Shown here in pieces: positions 8,639 to 17,089 of a stretch of DNA of 64,000 nt (its first letter is position 1; every line of letters begins with the position of its first letter). This stretch comes from Amycolatopsis marina (lineage in GTDB: Bacteria; Actinomycetota; Actinomycetes; Mycobacteriales; Pseudonocardiaceae). A model generated the notes under the pieces. That model was given only the letters and a program-made list of their open reading frames with translations. It was not told the DNA's origin and ran no database searches. The stretch spans positions 216,974 to 280,973 of the forward strand of contig NZ_FOKG01000010.1 in the NCBI RefSeq assembly GCF_900111885.1, in the 5' to 3' direction. Made by a program: the position numbers and the translations under genes.

Positions 8639-9866
8639 CGTTGTCGAGCACGGTGTCCCGGTCGATCACCACCGAAGCCACGTCGTCGCGACTCGGTACC
8701 TCGTACATCGTGTTCAGGAGGACCTCTTCGAGAATCGCACGCAGTGCCCGCGCACCGGTTCCGCGCAGTAGTGACTGCTCGGCGATCGCGGCGATCGCGC
8801 CCGAGGTGAACTCGAGTTCGACGTCGTCGAGCTGGAACAGCTTCTGGTACTGCTTGATCAGCGCGTTGCGCGGCTCGGTCAGGATGCGCACCAGCGCCGC
8901 CCGGTCGAGTGGAGCGAGGGTGGACACCACGGGCAGCCGGCCGGCGAGTTCCGGGATCAGTCCGAAGTGCAGCAGGTCCTCGGGGCGGACATCGGCGACG
9001 GAGGGCGCCGTCTTGCACTCCCGCGGTCGGCCGTCTCCGGAACCGAAGCCGAATCCGTTGTCTCCGCATCGCTGCTGAACGATTCTTTCCAGTCCCGCGA
9101 ACGCGCCACCGACGATGAACAGCACGTTGCCGGTGTCGAGCTGGACGAACTCCTGGTGCGGATGTTTGCGCCCACCCTGTGGCGGCACGTTCACGACCGC
9201 CCCCTCCAGAATCTTCAGCAGTGCCTGCTGGACCCCTTCACCGGAAACGTCGCGGGCTGTCGACGGGTTTTCGCTCGTGCGGGCGATCTTGTCGATCTCG
9301 TCGAGGTAGACGATCCCGGACTCCGCCCGCGTGACGTCGTGGTCGGCGGCGCGCAGCAACGCGAGCAGGATGCTCTCCACATCCTCGCCGACATAGCCCG
9401 CCTGGGTGAGTGCCGTGGCGTCGGCGACGGCGAACGGGACGTCGAGGATCCGGGCGAGGGTCTGGGCGAGGTAGGTCTTGCCGCTGCCGGTAGGGCCGAT
9501 CAGCAGAATGTTGGACTTGCCGAGCTCGACCGGTTCGTCGTCGGTCCTGTGTCGCCCCGCTGTCTGCTTCGCCCGAAGGATTCGCTTGTAGTGGTTGTAG
9601 ACCGCGACGCACAGCGTGCGCTTGGTGTCCTCCTGCCCGACGACGTAGCGCTCGAGCGACTCGAAAATGTCCCTCGGCTTCGGCAGCTGCCGGGGTTCGC
9701 CGGAAGAGGACGGATCGGGCTCGTCGTGGATGAGTTCGTTGCACTGCTCGACGCACTCATCGCAGATGTGCACCGTGGATGGCCCCGCGATGAGCCTGCG
9801 CACCTGCTTCCGCGTCTTCGCGCAGAACGAGCACCGGAGTTGGTTGTCACCAGCGTGGTGCTGCAC
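8571..9866 (-). CDS. ClpX-like AAA+ unfoldase (probable second copy)
   Basis: A 431-residue ATP-dependent unfoldase that normally delivers tagged proteins to ClpP. The N-terminal zinc-binding domain has Cys12/Cys15 and Cys35/Cys38; Walker A GPTGSGKT is at about 124-131, the GYVGED pore loop at about 157, Walker B VYLDEIDK at about 186-193, and a sensor-2 GARALRAIL follows. The GTG at 9866 has GAGGAG 10 bases upstream. No clpP or tig gene adjoins, unlike the usual actinobacterial clpX locus, and the C-terminus is divergent, so this is probably a specialised paralogue. It is divergent from a TetR gene and tail-overlaps a monooxygenase. Confidence 0.85.
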   Translation of the reverse strand: MQHHAGDNQLRCSFCAKTRKQVRRLIAGPSTVHICDECVEQCNELIHDEPDPSSSGEPRQLPKPRDIFESLERYVVGQEDTKRTLCVAVYNHYKRILRAKQTAGRHRTDDEPVELGKSNILLIGPTGSGKTYLAQTLARILDVPFAVADATALTQAGYVGEDVESILLALLRAADHDVTRAESGIVYLDEIDKIARTSENPSTARDVSGEGVQQALLKILEGAVVNVPPQGGRKHPHQEFVQLDTGNVLFIVGGAFAGLERIVQQRCGDNGFGFGSGDGRPRECKTAPSVADVRPEDLLHFGLIPELAGRLPVVSTLAPLDRAALVRILTEPRNALIKQYQKLFQLDDVELEFTSGAIAAIAEQSLLRGTGARALRAILEEVLLNTMYEVPSRDDVASVVIDRDTVLDNVNPTLVPRQRPGRHGDGQERSA

Positions 9867-9905
9867 GTCGGCACGTCTCCTCAATCGAATGGACCGCGGG
9901 CAATT

Positions 9906-9937
9906 CAGATGTTCTTTCCAGATGATATGAACATCTG
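9906..9937. promoter_or_regulatory. inverted repeat in the clpX/TetR divergent promoter
   Basis: Perfect 9-base arms CAGATGTTC (9906-9914) and GAACATCTG (9929-9937) are separated by 14 bases. They lie in the 127-base gap between the clpX-like gene and the divergent TetR gene at 9994. This is a good candidate operator for that TetR protein, controlling both genes. Confidence 0.55.
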
Positions 9938-9993
9938 CATGGTCAAGGTATCTTGATTCGGCACGAGCTGCAACGACAGTGGCGGGAGGACGC

Positions 9994-11106
9994 GTGGTCC
10001 GGCTCAGCAGGGCGGAGACGCAGGAGCGCAATCGCACCAAGGTGCTGTCCGCGGCCAGGGACGAGTTCGCCGAGCGGGGCTTTCGCGAGGCAAAGATCGA
10101 TGTGATCGCCGAGCGAGCCGAGCTCACCCGCGGCGCGGTCTACTCCAACTTCCCGGGTAAGCGTGCGCTGTACTTCGCGGTGCTGGCTGATCTCGCCGAG
10201 CAATGGACGGCGCCGGTGCGGGCGGAACCCGGCCGGACCGCCCGCGCGGCGCTGGGCGCGCTCTCGCGAACGTGGATGGCGCGGCTCTCGCTCGACGACC
10301 TGGACGAACGGCACGGTGCGGGACGGCTCGGGTCGGAACTGATGTCCGAGATTCTCGCCGACGAGCGGTTCCGGCGGTCGTTCACACAGTTGATGAAGCT
10401 GGACGCGTTGCTGCTGGCGCTGGCGCTGGAGCAGTTGCGGCCGTCCGAGACGTCGCCAGACGGGCCGCCCGCGCGCCTGGGCAGACTGGCCGAGACGGTG
10501 CTGACGAACCTGCACGGCGCGAGCCAGCTGGCCGCCGCCGCTCCTGGCTTCATCGAGCCGTTCGACGTCGTCGGTGCCTGCGAACAGCTGGCAGGGCTTG
10601 CGCTCAACGACTGGTGGGCGCCCCCGCCGGTGGTTCCCCAAACCGTGGTGCTGGATCGGCACTGGTCCCCGCCTCCCGCGCTCGACGTGGTTCGGCGCGA
10701 GCCCGCGCACCTGACCGGGGGCGGTGTGGTGACTGTTCTCGGGCTGAACCGGCTGGCCGCGGCCGAGCAGGCGATTCGCGCCGCGCCCCGGGGATCGGCG
10801 GTGACCGTGGGCCTGGTGACGAGCGACCGGGATGAACTCGCGCCCCTGGCCCGGTTGGTGATCGCCGATCTCGCGAGCTGCCTGCGCCAGGCCTTCCCCC
10901 GGTCGGCGTGGCCGCGCCTGCAGATCGTCTGTGACGAGAAGGGAGTCCTCGCGGCCGCGGCAGGCGTCGGGGCGATCAGCGACGAGACCGAGGTCGCGGT
11001 GCGGATCGAGGGCGGCAGACTCGTCGCCGCCGCCGAGGGGCCCGGCGCCGGTCATGCCGTAGCGGCCTCCACTGTGGACTCGCGGCCTTCGGTGACGAGT
11101 CACTAG
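9994..11106 (+). CDS. TetR regulator with a long C-terminal thioredoxin-like extension
   Basis: A 370-residue protein, far longer than the usual 190-220 for TetR. The N-terminal DNA-binding domain is clear (VIAERAELTRGAVYSNFPGK). A normal-length ligand domain is followed after residue 220 by about 150 further residues ending in strands such as LQIVCDEKG and VAVRIEGGRLVA, which look like a degenerate thioredoxin/peroxiredoxin fold without the redox Cys pair. The GTG at 9994 has GGGAGGA just upstream. It is divergent from the clpX-like gene and probably controls it. The extension call is by eye and uncertain. Confidence 0.75.
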   Translation: MVRLSRAETQERNRTKVLSAARDEFAERGFREAKIDVIAERAELTRGAVYSNFPGKRALYFAVLADLAEQWTAPVRAEPGRTARAALGALSRTWMARLSLDDLDERHGAGRLGSELMSEILADERFRRSFTQLMKLDALLLALALEQLRPSETSPDGPPARLGRLAETVLTNLHGASQLAAAAPGFIEPFDVVGACEQLAGLALNDWWAPPPVVPQTVVLDRHWSPPPALDVVRREPAHLTGGGVVTVLGLNRLAAAEQAIRAAPRGSAVTVGLVTSDRDELAPLARLVIADLASCLRQAFPRSAWPRLQIVCDEKGVLAAAAGVGAISDETEVAVRIEGGRLVAAAEGPGAGHAVAASTVDSRPSVTSH

Positions 11107-11128
11107 TTCAGGGCGAGCCCTCTGGCTG

Positions 11129-11521
11129 TCAGCCTCGGTACCGGGCGATGTAGCGCTCCATCGCGTCCTTGTCGAGTTCTGCCTTCGCCGCGGCGCGCAG
11201 GCGTTTCCCGGTGCCGCGCGGATGGCCGTTCTTCGCGAGCCGGTGTTCGATGCTCTCCTCGATGTAGGCGAAGGAGTAGAAGTAGCCGACCAGCGCAGCC
11301 AGGAGCACCAGCGGCAGGCGCAGGCCGAGCGGGCCGGGGAGCAGCAGCCAGATCGAGCACAGCGGGACGAGCAGCACCGAACTGCGCGCGGCGTGCCGCC
11401 AGACCCACGTCCGGGTGGTCGCGTCGTGCAGGACCCAGTCCTGGTACTTCGCGGGGAGGCGGCCGCCCACGGCGTACCACAGCCACCGGAGTGGACCGGG
11501 GCGCGTCAGCTCACTCGTCAT
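11129..11521 (-). CDS. DUF5313 family small membrane protein
   Basis: A 130-residue protein resembling the actinobacterial DUF5313 family: it opens with a PLRWLWYAVGGRLP segment, followed by WVLHDATTRTWVWRHAAR, then two hydrophobic membrane spans (about residues 48-65 and 67-88) and a basic C-terminal tail ending in AMERYIARYRG. The function of the family is unknown. It is divergent from the OhrR-like regulator with a 47-base gap carrying inverted repeats, so it is likely under that regulator. Confidence 0.75.
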   Translation of the reverse strand: MTSELTRPGPLRWLWYAVGGRLPAKYQDWVLHDATTRTWVWRHAARSSVLLVPLCSIWLLLPGPLGLRLPLVLLAALVGYFYSFAYIEESIEHRLAKNGHPRGTGKRLRAAAKAELDKDAMERYIARYRG

Positions 11522-11535
11522 ACCAACAGGCTAAC

Positions 11536-11559
11536 AGTTAGTGCCCTAACTAAATTAGG
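11536..11559. promoter_or_regulatory. overlapping inverted repeats, probable MarR/OhrR-type operator
   Basis: AGTTAGTGCCCTAACT (11536-11551) has perfect 6-base arms. It overlaps CCTAA-N5-TTAGG (11545-11559). Both fall in the 47-base gap between the divergent DUF5313 and MarR/OhrR-like genes, so one bound regulator could shut both promoters. Confidence 0.6.
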
Positions 11560-11568
11560 ATCGAGAAC

Positions 11569-12024
11569 ATGGAGATCGACCTGGGTGAGGACCCGCTGGC
11601 GCTGGACCGGCAGGTCTGTTTCGCGCTGTCCGTCGCCTCGCGAAGTGTCATCGGGATCTACCGGCCGCTGTTGAAGCCGTACGGTCTGACCCATCCCCAG
11701 TACCTGGTGCTGCTGGCGCTCTGGGACTCCGCCCCGCGTTCGGTCAAAGACCTCTGCGACGTGCTGCGGGCGGAGCCCGCGACACTGTCGCCACTGCTCA
11801 AGCGACTCGAAGCCCTCGGGTACGTCAGCCGTCGCCGGGACCGAGCCGACGAGCGCACACTCGTCGTCGACCTCACCGAAGCCGGGCACGCGTTGCGTGC
11901 CGAGGCGGAGAAGATCCCGTACCGCGTGGTGGAGACCCTGGGGATGGAGGTCCGGGAGTTGGAAGAAGTGCACGCTGTGCTGGGCAGGGTGATCGCCGCG
12001 ACCGACGGCCGGGAACCGCTGTGA
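11569..12024 (+). CDS. MarR family regulator, OhrR-like
   Basis: A 151-residue winged-helix regulator. A conserved Cys at position 18 in QVCFALSVASR matches the peroxide-sensing Cys of OhrR proteins (family motif LCFALY). The HTH is VKDLCDVLRAEPATLSPLLKRL and the wing RRRDRADERTLVVDLTEAG. OhrR senses organic hydroperoxides by Cys oxidation and usually represses ohr; no ohr gene is adjacent here and the divergent neighbour is the DUF5313 membrane protein. AGGA lies 8 bases ahead of the ATG. Confidence 0.85.
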   Translation: MEIDLGEDPLALDRQVCFALSVASRSVIGIYRPLLKPYGLTHPQYLVLLALWDSAPRSVKDLCDVLRAEPATLSPLLKRLEALGYVSRRRDRADERTLVVDLTEAGHALRAEAEKIPYRVVETLGMEVRELEEVHAVLGRVIAATDGREPL

Positions 12025-12099
12025 GTGCGCCGCCGGTGCTCCGCGTCAGGTCAGAACGAGGCCGAGCGAAGGGTTATCGGCGGTTGCGCCGCGGGAAGG

Positions 12100-13080
12100 T
12101 CACCAGCGGTCGTGGACCAGCGGGCGGATCAGTTCGTCGTAGACCTCCCGGACACCGGCCTCTGCCTCGGCGGACACCGGCGGAAGGCCCGCGGCGACGG
12201 TGTTGGCCCTCGCCTGTTCAGGGTTCCGCGCACCGGGGATGACCACGCTGACCCCCTGCTGGTCGAGGATCCAGCGCAGCGCGAACTGCGCGAGTGTCTG
12301 CCCGGCCGGCACCAGTGAGCGCAGTCGCTCGACGGCCTGGAGGCCGACCTCGAACGGCACACCGGAGAACGTCTCCCCGACATCGAACGCCTCGCCGCCG
12401 CGGTTGAAGTTCCGGTGATCATCGGCAGCGAAGGCCGTGTCCTTGGTATAGCGGCCGGACAGCAGGCCTGATGCCAGCGGCACCCGCACGATGATTCCCG
12501 CGCCGGCTTCCAGCGCCGTGGGCAGCACCCGCTCGAGGGGCTTGAGCCGGAGGCAGTTCAGGATGATCTGCACGGAGGCCACGTTCGGCCGTGCCATTGC
12601 CGTCAACGCCTCGTCGCAGGTCTCCACGCTCACCCCGTACGCCCGGATCCGGCCGCGCTCGACGAGCGCGTCGAGCGCGTCGTACACGGTGTCCGTCGAG
12701 TACACCGGCGTCGGCGGACAGTGCAGCTGGACCAGATCCAGCGTGTCCATTCCCAGGTTCTTCCGCGACCGGTCGATCCAGGCATCGAAGTTGGCCGCGA
12801 CATAGTTCTCCGGAACCTGGTCCAGGCGCCTGCCCATCTTCGTCGCCACGAACACGGTGTCGCCGCGCTCCGCGCGAAAGCGGCCGACCAGTCGTTCGCT
12901 GCGGCCGTCGCCGTAGACGTCCGCGGTGTCGAAGAAGGTGACCCCGGCGTCGGCGGCGGAGTGCAGGACCGCCAGTGCCTCGGTCTCGTCGACGTTGCCC
13001 CAGTCTGCGCCGAGTTGCCAGCAGCCGAGGCCCACGGCGCTGACGGCACGGTCGAGGCGGCTGATCCTGCGAGTCTCCAT
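12100..13080 (-). CDS. aldo/keto reductase
   Basis: A 326-residue TIM-barrel NADPH-dependent oxidoreductase. The catalytic Asp-Tyr appear in FFDTADVYGDGRSE at about residues 50-63, Lys in VFVATKMGR at about 82, and His in LVQLHCPP at about 119. The C-terminal cofactor loop reads VVIPGARNPEQARAN. It reduces carbonyls; substrate unknown. It stands alone between the OhrR-like gene (convergent) and a VOC protein gene. Confidence 0.9.
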   Translation of the reverse strand: METRRISRLDRAVSAVGLGCWQLGADWGNVDETEALAVLHSAADAGVTFFDTADVYGDGRSERLVGRFRAERGDTVFVATKMGRRLDQVPENYVAANFDAWIDRSRKNLGMDTLDLVQLHCPPTPVYSTDTVYDALDALVERGRIRAYGVSVETCDEALTAMARPNVASVQIILNCLRLKPLERVLPTALEAGAGIIVRVPLASGLLSGRYTKDTAFAADDHRNFNRGGEAFDVGETFSGVPFEVGLQAVERLRSLVPAGQTLAQFALRWILDQQGVSVVIPGARNPEQARANTVAAGLPPVSAEAEAGVREVYDELIRPLVHDRW

Positions 13081-13140
13081 GATCAGCAGATCCTAGGCGA
13101 CGTCACCGCCGCGAGTTGTCGGCCTGCATGCCGGGGTGGC

Positions 13141-13557
13141 TCAGGTTTCCTGTGGTCCGGTGATGTCGACCATCCAGGAAACCCCGAACCGGTCCACGCA
13201 CATGCCGAACTCGTCGCCCCACATCTGCTTTTCCAACGGGACGGACACCTGGCCGCCGTCGGCCAGTTTCATCCAGCAGGCGCGCAACTCGTCCGCGTCG
13301 TCGCCGCTCAGACTCACCGACATGGTGTTGCCCGGACGGTATTCCATGCCGGGAGGCACGTCGGCGCCCATGATGGTGAGCCCGCCGCTGGTCTCGAGCA
13401 TTCCGTGCATGATGTTGTCGGCCGCAGGCGAGTCCTGCTCACCGAATTCGCCGAAGGTGTTCAACACGAGATTGCCACCAAGGATGTTCTTGTAGAACTC
13501 CATGGCTTCCCGCGCGTTACCGTCAAAGCTGATGTAGGGATTGAGACGAGTGGCCAT
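13141..13557 (-). CDS. VOC superfamily protein, PhnB-like
   Basis: A 138-residue vicinal-oxygen-chelate protein. It begins LNPYISFDGNAREAMEFYK and ends DRFGVSWMVDI, the standard framing of the PhnB-like subgroup. The fold binds a metal and small ligands; PhnB-like members mostly lack a proven enzymatic role. It has its own start, divergent from the gene at 13664 with a 106-base gap. Confidence 0.85.
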   Translation of the reverse strand: MATRLNPYISFDGNAREAMEFYKNILGGNLVLNTFGEFGEQDSPAADNIMHGMLETSGGLTIMGADVPPGMEYRPGNTMSVSLSGDDADELRACWMKLADGGQVSVPLEKQMWGDEFGMCVDRFGVSWMVDITGPQET

Positions 13558-13663
13558 CGGTTGCTCCTTCCCCTTTTGGGAGAACGATCGTCGCAGACCG
13601 GATGGGACGAGACAATCCGTTCACCTGGTCGAATGGTCTCCGGCACCCGCTACCGTTGCCGCC

Positions 13664-14314
13664 GTGAGCGCCTCCGGTGAAATCCCGCCCCAACCCGTCA
13701 CCGCTGACGACGTCGACCGCGCCGTTCAGCTCGCCGTCGAAGTCCTCCGGACCGTGCCCGGCACGGCGTGGGACACCAAGGCGGGCAGCCTGGAGTGGGA
13801 CTGCTGGGAGACTGTCGAGCACCTCAGCGACGATCTGTTCGCCTACGCGGCACAGCTCGGACCGAGGACGCCGCCGGTGCACGCCTACGTCCCATTTCTG
13901 GTGGAGAGTCGCAGGCCAGGTGGGCCTGCGAACGCCATCCACGCGGACCGCGCGGCCGGGGCCACCGGGCTGTTGCAGGTGCTGGAGGCGAGCGGGGCGA
14001 TGCTGGTCGCGATGGTGCGAACGGCGCCTGCCGATGTGCGCGGCTACCACGGCTTCGGGGTGGCGGATCCCGAGGGCTTCGCCGCGATGGGGGTGGTGGA
14101 GACCCTGGTGCACACGCACGACCTCGCCGAAGGGCTCGGGCTGACCTGGAACCCGCCCGCGGAGCTGTGCGCCCGGGCCCTCACGCGGCTGTTCCCACAT
14201 GCGCCCGCGACGACGGAGCCCTGGCGCACACTGTTGTGGGCCACCGGGCGTGCGAAACTGCCGGGCCATGAGCGCCGCACTTCCTGGCGCTGGTACGCCG
14301 AGCCCCGGCGGTAG
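13664..14314 (+). CDS. mycothiol-dependent maleylpyruvate isomerase-like (DinB-fold) protein
   Basis: A 216-residue protein with the metal-binding four-helix fold of mycothiol-dependent enzymes. Likely metal ligands are His in TVEHLSDDLFAYA and the pair in VETLVHTHDLAEGLG. Family members isomerise maleylpyruvate or act as mycothiol S-transferases; the exact reaction is not evident. The GTG at 13664 is chosen because the recognisable family sequence starts shortly after it. It is convergent with the acyltransferase gene, leaving only 18 bases between stops. Confidence 0.7.
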   Translation: MSASGEIPPQPVTADDVDRAVQLAVEVLRTVPGTAWDTKAGSLEWDCWETVEHLSDDLFAYAAQLGPRTPPVHAYVPFLVESRRPGGPANAIHADRAAGATGLLQVLEASGAMLVAMVRTAPADVRGYHGFGVADPEGFAAMGVVETLVHTHDLAEGLGLTWNPPAELCARALTRLFPHAPATTEPWRTLLWATGRAKLPGHERRTSWRWYAEPRR

Positions 14315-14332
14315 CGGTTTTCGCCGTGCCGC

Positions 14333-16165
14333 TCAGTCCTGCCCCGTGTCCGAGGCCAGCAACTCGCGCAGTTCGCCCACCGCGGCCCTGAGTTCGTCGG
14401 CGAACGCGTGCATCCTGTCGGCAACCGGCCGGGGCGTGCTCAGGTAGACGTTGAACCGGTCCGGAAGCAGCACATAGGCGACTCCGATGCACTGACTGCT
14501 GGTCGAGCCGAAACCGAAGAACCTGATCCTGGTCGACGGTGCGGAACTCGTGCTCAGATAGTCGTTGCGCATGGTCAGCCAGCCGGGTGTTTCGTACAGG
14601 GCGAGCGGCTCGGCCGCTCCGAGCTCCTCGCCGTGGCGCTGCTGGATCAGCTGCAGTTCCCACAGATGTTGCTCTGGTGCCTGACCGGACTGGCATTCCT
14701 TGGCCCTGGCCACGTGCTTCTCCGCAGCGGCGCGGAACGCGCCTCGCCGGGTCGCGGGAGAAGCGGCTGAATCCTCCATCGCGTCGACGAAACGCACCAC
14801 CTCCGGGGTCACGACCCGCATCGCCTCGGTACGCCCTCGGCGATACTGACGCGTCGCGATCGACTCGTACGTCGCACCGACGAAGCCCTTGGCGCGTCTG
14901 TGGGCAAGCTGGTAGGCCAGCTGCACGAAGGCGTCGGGGGAAACGCCGAGCGCCTTGGCGTCGTTCCCGCCGAAGTCCGCGAAAGACACCGTCGAGGTGG
15001 CGGTGTCGCCCGCCTGCTGGGCGAACGCGGCGGCAGCGGCGCGAACGTCCGCGCGCAACTCGTCGTCCAGGACGAACTCGACGGCCGCTGTGTTCGGCAG
15101 CCCCTGTGAGCGGGCGCCCGAGCGCCGGGAGTGTTCCTCGGGTGCCGAGCCCAGCATCGTGTCGACGAAGTTGAGGATCGTGGTGCCGTCCAGGCCGCAG
15201 TGCTCGACGTTGATTCCCGCCGTCCCGTCCTCGAAGACGATCAGGGACACGGCCTTGTCGAACCAACGGTTGGCACTGTCGCCGTGCAGCAACTGGTCGC
15301 AGGCCTGATGGGTGTCCTCAGGGGCGAAGTCCTCGAGGCACACGCAGAACAGGGCCGTTTCGATGGTGTCGAGGGCGTCGGTGTTGCCGGGATCGACCGT
15401 GGACAGCGCCTGCCTGCTCGCCGCCCACTCCGCTCGCGCCTTGGTGGTGAGGTGCCCGACGGCGGAGTCCGGTGCGCAGCGTTCCGAGCCCGCTTTCCTG
15501 ATCTCCAGCAGGCCGAGCGCGAGATCCTCCAGCGTATGCGGCACACCGTCAGGGCCCAGCACGTCGAGCCGGAACATGTTGCCGCGGAAGAACACCACGA
15601 TGTGCCGGGCCGAGGACGGGCCAGGCCGCTCCGCGGAGTAGGGGACGCGGACGGTGTCCTGCACGGCCCCGGGAATGCGGGTGGCGGAGAACAGGTACTT
15701 GTTCTGCTCCATGGACAGCGCCTGTCCGCGCTGGATGTTCGGCGGGATCAGCTCCTCGTCGAGCAGCAGCTTGTAGTCGAGGGCGGCGGCGATCAGCCCC
15801 GCCGCCCGCTGCACCTGCTGCTGATCCGACTCCTCGAAGAGGAAGAAGAAGTTCGCGTTGAGTGCGATGCGATCGCGCCGGCCCAGGTAGCGCGCGGGCC
15901 AGAACGTGTCCAGCCAGCTGTGTACGCCCTCGGTCGTGTCGTACCGCTCAAGTGCGGCGTGGACGGTGCGAGCGGGACTGTCCGGCGCGAGGAACTCGGC
16001 GACGGCGTCCCGGGTCCGCGCCAGCTCTGCTTCCGTCAGCAGCGGTGCGGACCACTCGAGAAACCTCGCGCAGCTGTCCTCCAGTGTCGGCAACGGCACC
16101 CGGGGGAGACTGTCCTCGTTGCCGAAGGTGCGGGTGGACCATTCCTGCGTGCTGTTCACTGTCAT
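14333..16165 (-). CDS. carnitine/choline O-acyltransferase family protein
   Basis: A 610-residue member of the carnitine acyltransferase family, uncommon in bacteria. Family landmarks occur in order: an N-terminal LPRVPLPTLEDSCARFLEW, SMEQNKYLFSATRIPGAVQD, the catalytic His322 in NVEHCGLDGTTI (family GEHxxxDG), YLSTSSAPS (substrate-binding STS) and FGFGSTSSQCIGVAYVL near the C-terminus. Such enzymes move acyl groups between CoA and the hydroxyl of carnitine, choline or a similar zwitterion. The ATG overlaps the stop of the upstream methyltransferase by ATGA, so the two are translationally coupled. It ends a three-gene operon with a BesD-like oxygenase, which suggests the acceptor is a hydroxylated, perhaps methylated, amino acid made by those enzymes. 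Confidence 0.75.
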   Translation of the reverse strand: MTVNSTQEWSTRTFGNEDSLPRVPLPTLEDSCARFLEWSAPLLTEAELARTRDAVAEFLAPDSPARTVHAALERYDTTEGVHSWLDTFWPARYLGRRDRIALNANFFFLFEESDQQQVQRAAGLIAAALDYKLLLDEELIPPNIQRGQALSMEQNKYLFSATRIPGAVQDTVRVPYSAERPGPSSARHIVVFFRGNMFRLDVLGPDGVPHTLEDLALGLLEIRKAGSERCAPDSAVGHLTTKARAEWAASRQALSTVDPGNTDALDTIETALFCVCLEDFAPEDTHQACDQLLHGDSANRWFDKAVSLIVFEDGTAGINVEHCGLDGTTILNFVDTMLGSAPEEHSRRSGARSQGLPNTAAVEFVLDDELRADVRAAAAAFAQQAGDTATSTVSFADFGGNDAKALGVSPDAFVQLAYQLAHRRAKGFVGATYESIATRQYRRGRTEAMRVVTPEVVRFVDAMEDSAASPATRRGAFRAAAEKHVARAKECQSGQAPEQHLWELQLIQQRHGEELGAAEPLALYETPGWLTMRNDYLSTSSAPSTRIRFFGFGSTSSQCIGVAYVLLPDRFNVYLSTPRPVADRMHAFADELRAAVGELRELLASDTGQD

Positions 16166-17022
16166 CCTCGGCGTCGGTTGGTGGGGGTTTCGGCGTTGGG
16201 TCGGGTCTGGCGCACGGGCCTCGAGATATGGAGCTGGGCGTAGAACCACCCTTCGGTCTCCAGGCCCGCCGGGTCGATGTCCTGGTCCGCCAGGGTGTCC
16301 AGGACGCGCATCTGCTCGTCAGGAGAGGCGAACCGGCGTTGCGGAAAGACGCGGTCGACACGGACGGTGTCGTAGCCGAGCCCGTCGAGATGCGCCGCGA
16401 TCGGGTCGAACGGGAACATCCGCAGCACGAAGTGGGCCATCCACGGCCGCCGTTCACCAGCGGCGGCGAGCACCCTGGCGATGGTCTTCACCGTGACGTA
16501 GCCGAGGCAACCGGTCGAGATGACGACATCGACCCCGGACAGCAGCTCGCGTTGCCGCTCGGTCGGTTCGTTGTCCTCCAGGTCGGCGTGCAGCACATCG
16601 TCGAGCAACCCGGCCTCGAGCGCGTAGGAGAGCGCGGGTTGTGAGCTGTCGAGCCCCACGAACCGGCTCCGCCGCTTCGCCCGTGCGTTTCGTGCGCCGA
16701 GCCAGGCCCGGTCGCGCGCCAGCAGTGCGCTCCTGGGTTGTTCGCGGACGTTGTCGTCACCGTAGCGGTCGTACAGTTCGTCCATCGTCACGTCATGTCC
16801 GACCAGTGCCGCGTTGATGCCGTAGGAACAACCGACGTCGAGCACGGTGACGTCCGCGCACCCCCGCGTCAGGCGGTACTCCTCGATGAGGCCGGCGAAG
16901 TACGGCTTGGCCAACTCGGGAATCCGGTACTCGAAACCGCGCAGTGTGCGGAAGTACGCCCTCGGGTCCGGTTGCACGTAGATGTGGTCGAGCAGGACTT
17001 TCCCGGTGGCATCGGCGCGCAC
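16162..17022 (-). CDS. class I SAM-dependent methyltransferase
   Basis: A 286-residue methyltransferase with SAM motif I VTVLDVGCSYGINA at about residues 58-71, an acidic motif II region (RFVGLDSSQPALSYAL) and DVVISTGCLGYVT after it. The target is not evident. The GTG at 17022 is chosen because AGAGGAGA lies 8 bases upstream and the next upstream gene ends at 17090. Its stop overlaps the acyltransferase start (ATGA). Placed between a BesD-like amino-acid oxygenase and a carnitine-acyltransferase-family protein, it may N- or O-methylate the same small molecule; this is inference. Confidence 0.8.
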   Translation of the reverse strand: MRADATGKVLLDHIYVQPDPRAYFRTLRGFEYRIPELAKPYFAGLIEEYRLTRGCADVTVLDVGCSYGINAALVGHDVTMDELYDRYGDDNVREQPRSALLARDRAWLGARNARAKRRSRFVGLDSSQPALSYALEAGLLDDVLHADLEDNEPTERQRELLSGVDVVISTGCLGYVTVKTIARVLAAAGERRPWMAHFVLRMFPFDPIAAHLDGLGYDTVRVDRVFPQRRFASPDEQMRVLDTLADQDIDPAGLETEGWFYAQLHISRPVRQTRPNAETPTNRRRG

Positions 17023-17089
17023 GAACCGTGTCTCCTCTGGGGATCTGGGGACGGACGAGGAACGGGTACTGGCGATCAGGGCCGCCGGG

